From positions 4,278,001-4,342,000 of the forward strand of contig NC_071350.1 of the NCBI RefSeq assembly GCF_027744825.2: 64,000 bases of DNA. Reading direction: 5' to 3'. This DNA comes from Synchiropus splendidus. Its lineage: Eukaryota; Chordata; Actinopteri; Syngnathiformes; Callionymidae. This document shows positions 56,396-64,000 of this stretch, piece by piece. The notes beneath the pieces were generated by a model. The model worked only from the letters and a program-made list of their open reading frames with translations. It searched no databases and had not been told where the DNA came from. Position 1 is the first letter of the stretch; each line of letters begins with the position of its first letter. A program made the position numbers and the translations under genes.

Positions 56396-58792
56396 TTTTG
56401 AGGTCACTGTAAATGGAGGGAATATTTCATGGAACATCACCAGAAAAGAGAGCTTGTAGAATCTGATACAATATAAAGAAATGTGGCTAAAGAAATCACT
56501 GCCACAATGTATGAGGCAGCTCAAAGACAATGAAGGGAAATCGGATGTGCATTCTTCCAGGCATCCCCTTTTTTATATCACTTTTCTAGTATTATTGTTC
56601 AGTCTGTGAAGACAAACGGGTCAATCATGAATGCAACACTGAATGGTTCCTTTTTATTCAAACGGTAAGATGGACAGAGCATAATCATCAGTTTTCCTAG
56701 CAATACAAAGTGATCATTTGACTGAGAAATGGCAGTTCTCACTTGTGTGTGTCTGTGTTTCCCACTTTCTGTGTCAAGGCTGAGTGGAGAGTTATGACTG
56801 TGAGTCTGCAGCGAAACACACTCAGTGCTTCCAATTTTACTGACTGGAGCAACAAAGAGAGTTTACCTTAAAGTCAGCGCAAACTATTTCTCTTCAACCT
56901 CTTTTTATTTTAAATAAAATTGTTCAACAGCAAAATTCCTTCTTGTCTGGAAAGCAGTTTTTCTTTTCATTCCATGTTATAAATGTATTCACTTTATTCA
57001 TTTTGTTTCATTCCACCCTCAACCTCTGTCACCAGAAACCAGGTTGAACAAGACAAAATTGAAATTGACAGTCAATGTAGTCAATCGATCGATCCCTTGA
57101 GCAATATGTAGAACTAAGCTAGTCCTATTTCAGTTCTTGGTAGCTTGAAGTCTAGTTGTGTTTGTCTGTGGTGGATCCAAACTGCTCCTCAAACACCATC
57201 CCATGGTAGCTGCACCAATTGGACAAGGATATGAGCCGATCTCATCTGCCACTTGCATAGTTCTATTTAGAATTATTTGGTTAAAGAGGAGAGGAAACCA
57301 AGTGTTATGTGTCGAAAGGTTAGCGTCACCCCTTACTCAATTTTCTGAGCTGAAACCACTGAACATGCTACGCTTCAGAAGCATACAAACACAGTATGAC
57401 TGTGTCAAATGTAATGTTTTGTTTTTCATCGGATTCTTGCTTAAAACAGATTTTGGACGTGTCGGTGGGTCAATAAACATCCGTGAAAGGATCATTGGAT
57501 CAAAGGGACATAAGTGGTTTAGGTGGGTGGCAGCCTTCAAATCATAAAAATTCCAGAATGCCAACTGAACACGTTGGACAGAGAGATTTGGGCGCTTTCA
57601 ACGTTTACTGCCTCATAAAAGGTGGTGCACGTGAAACACACAAAATGCGCTTCCCTGAGGCACTAAAAGCAAATGTCCTGTAGTGATGATTCACTTAAAT
57701 TTACTTCATCAATTTTACTGCCGCAGTAAAATCCCGAGTTAATCAAGGTAAAATTCCCGACTTTATGTTATCCATCATTCATATAGAAATGGATTAGCAG
57801 AGACCAGCCAGGACAGAAATCTCTCTCACTTGAAATAGCAGCGTGCACTCAAACGGATGTGGATTGATCACGCTTCTACGTGTGAACTAGCGGTGACAAT
57901 GCGCGCAGGGTTGTTGTTGCTTATATGAGCGGGCTTGAAAGAGCTTCGGTGTCAGATCAATGTTACATTTATATTCACAGCTTTACAGTCACATGGATTT
58001 TGAAGTCACTCTTGTAGTGTAACAACAATGGCTTAGCATTTTAGATGCATGTCTCCCAGGTGCATGGACTATTGTATAGAGAGCAGCTACAGCCCAAAGA
58101 CACACAGTAGTTTCAAAGTATTTAATTGGAGACCGCATTTCAAGACAGCCTGCCCTGCCACTGCTTTTATTCTAATTGCCAGCAGCAACGCACTTAATGA
58201 AGCGAGTGGTAAAGAAGGGTGAGAGTGACCAGGTTTCCAAGGCAACAGCAGCAATAGCCGAGTGGTGTTTTCATCTTGAGGAAAAGGCTACAGGAGAGCA
58301 GTGTTTCCCTGCAGTGCCTCCTGCAGCTATATAATGAATATCCATAGTACAGAGCAAATGTGCCGAATGTTGCTGTGATGACAAAGGCATGCAAACATGT
58401 TGAGTACAGACTCCGCAAACCACAGGACAAACATTTAACTCTCCAAACTTCTGGAAGCCGAAAAAATCCCGGAGAGCAAAGGCACTCCCAAAAGTGTGGA
58501 TGCATGATGTGTATTTAAAAATGATGTATAGTCAGTTTCTACCTTTGCATCTGCATGGCCGTTACCCAACAACAACAAATAAATAAATACATACATGAAC
58601 ATAATGCTCATGCATTAAACAAAACAATTATTTAGCTTTCATGACAATTTAAAACCAAGTTCAAGTTCAACTATGCCTATGTGTTTTACTGCCTCTTCGA
58701 GGTTCAATTCACTTTAATCAAGTAGAACGCACAGCATTAACTCGTTCGCATTTGCCTCGAGGAAGTTCATTAGGAACGTGTACACTCAGGCA
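56396..58792. other. Unique DNA, no gene seen
   Basis: The 129-residue frame at 57158-57547 and the 103-residue minus-strand frame at 58194-58505 show no recognised family. No repeat is defined. Confidence 0.5.
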
Positions 58793-58975
58793 GTGGTGGG
58801 ACGATGAGGTTTGGTGAAATGGGGTCCTCATTTTCTGAGCTCAGTTGGTTTAAAAATGATCTGAGGTTTCATTGAAATGGTTGTTTACCGCCATTGATTA
58901 TGGAGCAGAGAGTGTCATTTAGTGGCCTCGGAAAATGACCACGCAGTTTCATGAAACCCGAGCCACCAAATTGCC
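58793..58975. mobile_element. hAT-like element copy with inverted ends
   Basis: The left part reads GTGGTGGGACGATGAGG, TTTGGTGAAATGG and TTTTCTGAGCTCAG. The right part, AGTGGCCTCGGAAAATGACC followed by GTTTCATGAAACCC, resembles the left part inverted. The GAGAGTGTCATTTAGTGG block is shared with 42290-42345. Confidence 0.5.
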
Positions 58976-59814
58976 GCCACACGGTGCTTCGACATCTCGT
59001 GTGGTAGGGTGGCAGGGATAAGTACCATCAGCACAGCACTATGCTCACTGGTAGAAGCTGGAGACATGGACAGATATGAGTTAAGGTGTACTGCACTTGG
59101 TCCCATTTTCAAGGTCTTGGGTCCTCATTTATTAACATGTGCATCGAAAATATTCTAAATTCAGTCACATGAATGAAATTTAGAACGTGTGAAAGTACAA
59201 AAAGATTGCTAGTGCACTGGATAGGGTCATATGCATTTGGACACATCCCCATCGGACCATATATGGTCTGCCCTTGTTGCCATCAAAATGATGGCAAATG
59301 TAGCAGAGGCAACTAGGAGAAACAAACAACAAATGGAATACTGACTGAAGTTGTGATCAGAATAAATAAATGGATCCGGGGAATGAAACAACTGCTTTTA
59401 ATTGTGTTGGTTGGAGAAAAGCCTCAGCTTAGAAAAAAACACACACACACACACAAAAAAAAAACCGTTATACTTGTTACCAATATGCTATTTTTAGCAT
59501 ACTGATATCTGGTGCCGTACGAAAACTGATAACTTGTCAGATTTGGCTTTGGTTTTATGAAAGTTTCATTGTGGATATAATAATTTGTTGGCAAACCTTC
59601 CCTGATTCTGGACAACAAACAGAAACTTCCAAAAAAAGTTCATAACACTTATGAACAGTAGCCAGTGGCCTGGATCACAGAAGAATAGTAGAAATGAATC
59701 CATCACCGATGAAAACACGAATTAACAATAACAAAAAGGGGAGTAGATTTCACTTGAGCTTTGCCAAAAGCACAAATGAGCAGCAGGCTATATTCTTAAC
59801 CCAAGAGGATGCAA
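58976..59814. other. Unique DNA with a short (CA)n tract
   Basis: No gene is recognised. A short (AC)n tract lies at 59440-59454 inside A-rich sequence. Confidence 0.5.
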
Positions 59815-59908
59815 TTCGACAAATATCGGCACGAACCGATATGGTGGGCTGTGATAGCAATGTAGGCCAATAAGTAAAAAATGACCCAATATATCGGTTG
59901 ACCACGAC
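59815..59908. repeat. ATATCGG-type dispersed repeat fragment
   Basis: It contains ATATCGGCACGAACCGATATGG and AATATATCGGTTGACC, texture I recall from a common fish repeat with TATCGGCCGATA cores. The family is not named and only one copy is seen. Confidence 0.35.
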
Positions 59909-62209
59909 TACCATTGCAACACAGCATCAATATACCTCGTCTACTGGCATGGACACAGAATTGTGTGACATTAAGCGTGGTAGAGTTACACACAATCTCC
60001 CAGTAGAACCAGCTCTGCCATTGATGCGTCACACTGCAGGTAAAATAAAAAGCTGGGATGAAGTGTTTCATTTATTCATAAGCATTCATTCAGACAGTTT
60101 AATTTGAATTAAAATAAATGTGACGATAATGTGATGGCTCTTCAATAATTCAGAAACTCAAGTCAGTCCAGCCTGTTTGGGGCAGGAGGATCAGGAACAG
60201 CCAGGTCCATCCTGAGCTCTGAGCGCCGCTACCTTCAGCCAGACACCTCCAAGTCTGATACTGAAATGAACAACCAACTGGCCAACATCGCAAATACGTT
60301 CTGTAAATCATGCACTTCACACATGTTAATATTTCTTGTGATGTTACGTATATTTCCACAAACACGCATTCGATCTGCGGTTGCACTGTGCAAGTGGCTA
60401 GGATGCAAAGCCGACATGATGATGCAGACTTTTCCACCTTATGCTATTTTTTTTTTTTTTTAAATAAATTAAATAAAGAAAGAAATTTATGGATACTCAG
60501 ATTGATAAATACCATACTTTACATAGGAATGTACTTATGGCCTCCTTATGCATATTGATAAATGAGGCCCCTAATCTTGTTTTGAATTTGACTAGAATTA
60601 TACGCTGCCATGATCACAGTCAAGCTTTTTTTCCCTTAAATGACAAATGTGTGGTATTCTCAAAGTTAAAGTGTTTGGAAAACTACCAACTGTTTGCCAG
60701 CAATCGCCACTAAAACCTTTCGTGTACCTCATGGACTGGACCTTATTTTGTGTCATAGAGAAAATGGCAAAAGGTGGGTGTCCTGTTCTTGACTCAACCC
60801 AAGCAAATAGACTCTCGAATGCAGCAGTACTACCGAAGTCTTAAATTCAATACTGACGTTATCGTGCTTCCATATAACATTTTTGAGGTAATCATTTCTG
60901 TATTCATCATTTAGCTATTTATGCATTCATAGCTCCTGGTGAATTCTATAATAAACCTATGTGAGCGTTTTCATAGCTGACACAGTAAGGTTTGTTTGGC
61001 TTCAAACGACTTAAGTAAAGAACCCCTCGAGTGGTGCTCTGCTTCTCCCTCAGTGAAGGGGGAGGCGTCTTTTCAACTGTTTAAAGACTTCTTTTTTGTG
61101 TGTGTGGAATTTATTATTTGAGTGACAAGGACTCAAAAAGGCATGCAACTTTCAAAAGGGAAGATAACTTGGAAAAGATGTGACAATTTTCAGATATGAG
61201 AGGAGCTTGACATTTGAGTGTTGTGTTTGCTGACTTGTGGGCCGAATGGGTGAGTTTTCGTTTCTCACCTTTAATCTTATTCGCAGGTACAAACCCACAA
61301 CAATGAATGAACAATGAACTCATGAAAGTGTGATGAGCAGGGATAAAGACAAAGTGTCTGACTTTGTGGTAAACAGTCAAATAACTAAGTTAAGCCAAGA
61401 AATACTTTGTTTCCATGTGCTGAGGAAAGGTGTGGAGCATGTGGAAAGCAATGCTTCACTTCAGGGTTAATTATTAAGGAATAAGTTAGGTGGTGGTGGT
61501 GATGCATCGATTGTCTGCGGGTCTTATTTATGTATGTATGATGACCTCATTCTCCTGCTCCTGATGCCTACCACAGAGGCCTGGGAGCATAGAGTGGCTC
61601 ATGTTCTACAAGCTCCTCTCTCTGCTTTTAACACCATTCAGCTTGCATGACAGAGATGGTGGCTGGAGATAGCTGGTGAACACCTGCAGTATGTCACCTC
61701 AGGAGGGGAAAATACCAGTCAGACAGGGTGGTCTGTAGTACATAAGGGCTTCACAGGGAACAGGCCTGACTTTTCTACTTTTATCCTCTACCCTGCAGAG
61801 CATGTGCATAACTCTGTAAAGAGCACGATTTTAAGGTTTTCTGACCGGCGTCATTCACTGGTGATTCACTAGACTACGAGGACATTATGGTCCCGGCGAC
61901 ACTAGGAGGAAAGTTCCAAAGATTAAATGCCAGAGCTATGCAAGTCCAAATGCAACCCTTGTACCTGTTGGCATAGACTGGGTTGATACTGACGTACGAT
62001 TGTAGCCCGACTACGGCAATAGCTTGATTAAACCTCCAAGTCCAATTTGTCATCAGTTGACACGCAATGCAGTGAAAATCAAACTAGGGTGGGGAATAAC
62101 TGTAGAGGAAGAGCAATCAAAGTTGATGGGTAGCAAGTAGTAATTTCAGACTGTTTTATTGAGATGTATGGACAGTGGTCTTGCAGGTTACTGAACTAGT
62201 TTAGCTTCA
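59909..62209. other. Unique DNA, no gene seen
   Basis: Several 65-95-residue frames occur but none carries a motif. No repeat is defined. A short GGTGGTGGTGGTGATG tract lies near 61490. Confidence 0.5.
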
Positions 62210-62570
62210 GAAGTACAGAATCAGCGCGTTGGAGCGATGGTTCAATGACGTCACCATCAGGGAGCTGTCATCATTGTCAGCGCGCTTGGCGACCTGCACT
62301 TTGTCTCGGAAAACTCATAGTGGGTGGTGAGCTTCTCGCCTCAACTCGGCGCTAGACGCCGGAAACTACACGTACAGCACGGCCCCACACAAACATGATA
62401 AATGCTGGCAGTAAAGGGTCTGATCGCTGTCTGGCCGCACAACATGGTTCAAAAACAACTTCTCAAACTCCCAGAACACTGAGGTGTGCAGCTGGGATCT
62501 GCAGGAAAATTGTGCTTGGGAACGGGAGCGCAGCGGTCCTCGACTCGCGATATGTGCGGATGTTTGATAA
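62210..62570. other. CpG-rich patch
   Basis: I count about two dozen CpG dinucleotides in roughly 360 bp, much more than in the surrounding DNA. It includes TGACGTCA-like text, two GCGCG/GCGCGC clusters and CTCGACTCGCGATATG. It could be a small CpG island, a promoter or a young mobile element. The 71-residue plus and 69-residue minus frames across it are unrecognised. Confidence 0.4.
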
Positions 62571-63944
62571 CTCACATGTTTTCGCCTTTATTAGGCTGAT
62601 AAACTCCTGATTTTATTGACTGAGGAGGCTCGGTACTGTGAAGCTAGCCGGAGCTGGAGGTTGGAGACATATGCTGTCTATATAGAAGAGCCTGTCTCAC
62701 CTAACCAGACACTTACATCACTCAGCATCTCCCCAGTGACAAACTGAGAAGGAATATATCACTTGTGTTCTGTCATTAGATGACCTTCGTCTGTGCAGTA
62801 CTTGAGTCATCAAAGTGGCATCGACAAAAGTTGTCTTCACCGAGCCCAAATTCCCAGATTATTTCATTATTTTTGTTTATTTATAGTCCAGTGCTAAACA
62901 TTGCCAAAGACTTTTACAACTACTACTTTTTTCCTGTAGTCTGAGCAACTCTTACCTTTTCCTTCTGTAGCATTTTCATACGCAGTAAAAACTTCTACAT
63001 GACTGCAGGGCTCATTGTCTATGCTCCCCAATCAAAGGTGCAACCTGTCATGAATAAATAGCTTTGCCTATTTTTAGAAGGGCAAACACCGTTGCATATG
63101 TCTCAGTACACACAGAACTTGCGAACTTGTGAATCTGCTTGTAATTTGGCGATGCTCAGATGCAGTCTGCACCAATTTTCTCAGTTGTTCTTTATGGTTA
63201 ATGCTTCCTCTATGAGTCATGATTTATGGAGCAAATATGATATATGTCCACCTCTCCTTTTGTCATGACGTTGTTTCTGTTCTGAAGCTCCAGTTGAACA
63301 GTGATTCAGAATGGTTTTGAAGATGTCCGAGTACTGGAACAGAAAGGAAATCTCTCCTTGAATAAGACATCATTTGACAAGGTGAGGAAAGAGGAGAGTA
63401 AAGTGACGAAGCGAGAAAATAGACCAAAAGTCTGCACACTGTAATTAAACCTCTAAATATGCCAAATGAGAAACCACTCAGAGCATAAATGAGAATAGCC
63501 ATCTCAAACTAAGCTGTTCAGATTCAGCATCACACCTATCACATACTCATGAACAACTGCTTGCACGATTGCACTTTTGATCGCTTATAGTGTTTTACAT
63601 TAAGTGTTTTTAAGGAAACAAAGAATAAAAAAAGGTTGCATGGAATTGGTCTGGTGCAATGCCAGGTGAATTTCTACTTTATATATCTTTTTATTTGGCT
63701 AGAAATAGTGTATCCAGTCCCTGAAGTATTGTTTGGACAGCTCAACCTCCCCTGATTTTCCCATCTTATCTCACACACAGACATGATGCACCTGCTACCT
63801 CTTGTGTCCCTCTCCACGAGAGGTTTGAAGGACAGACACAGATGGAGGAAAGTGCAGTTATTATTCACGTACAGACATGTGCCTAAATGTGCTTCATTCC
63901 TTCATTTATTTCGTTTTTTATCCCCCCTAGCTGAATGGACTGTG
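62571..63944. other. Unique DNA, no gene seen
   Basis: No coding, RNA or repeat feature is recognised. Confidence 0.5.
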
Positions 63945-64000
63945 AGGGGCTGGAGCTGAGCCCAACTACTTGGGGCCAGTCCATCGCAAGCTACTCACAC
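63945..64000 (-). mobile_element. SINE copy running off the window
   Basis: The last bases read GGCTGGAGCTGAGCCCAAC and GGCCAGTCCATCGCAAGC, then CACAC. This matches the 3' part (seen in reverse) of the tRNA-headed SINE, in which the phrase before CCAGTCC is followed by ATCGCAGGG and a CA-rich segment. The copy should continue beyond the window. Confidence 0.5.

Noticed and set aside
57158..57547. 129-residue open frame
   Set aside because: No recognised family and no supporting context.

Overview
The window reads as non-coding nuclear DNA of a vertebrate, most probably a teleost fish. It is AT-rich, carries many microsatellites including three long perfect (TA)n arrays, and its only recognisable protein-coding traces are broken transposable elements. 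The mix is typical of fish genomes: RTE-type and L2-type LINEs, a tRNA-headed SINE, a Tc1-like transposase relic, pogo/Tigger-like and hAT-like short DNA transposons, and solo LTR-like units. I found no host exon, tRNA, rRNA, CRISPR array or bacterial-type operon. Nearly all open reading frames are short chance frames or read through repeats. The window is best seen as intergenic sequence or the interior of a large intron.

Layout. 1-8 kb: A/T-rich unique DNA, a Tc1-like transposase fossil (about 4.0 kb) and a 5'-truncated minus-strand RTE LINE with a perfect 16-bp target-site duplication (7.17-7.99 kb). 8-25 kb: mostly unique DNA with one hAT-like short element copy, a minus-strand pogo/Tigger-like fragment fused to a 156-bp (TA)n array, a second (TA)n array, a 45-bp near-perfect palindrome and a solo LTR-like unit (24.0-24.6 kb). 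25-39 kb: the densest repeat zone. It holds a second RTE-type LINE with a 12-bp duplication, a complete pogo-like element with terminal inverted repeats, three L2-type LINE remnants, a 1.04-kb foldback element with ~450-bp arms, and a SINE nested inside a hAT-like element. 39-64 kb: mostly unique DNA with copies of a dispersed family seen three times, an internally deleted RTE fusion next to an (AT)n array (49.6-49.8 kb), two convergent LTR-like units (53.3-54.6 kb), and further SINE and hAT-like copies.

No genes act together here. What the window offers is an insertion record. The least familiar items are the foldback element at 32.7-33.8 kb and the LINE 5'-region/3'-end fusion at 49.7 kb. 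All family names come from recognising motifs by eye; no database search was possible.
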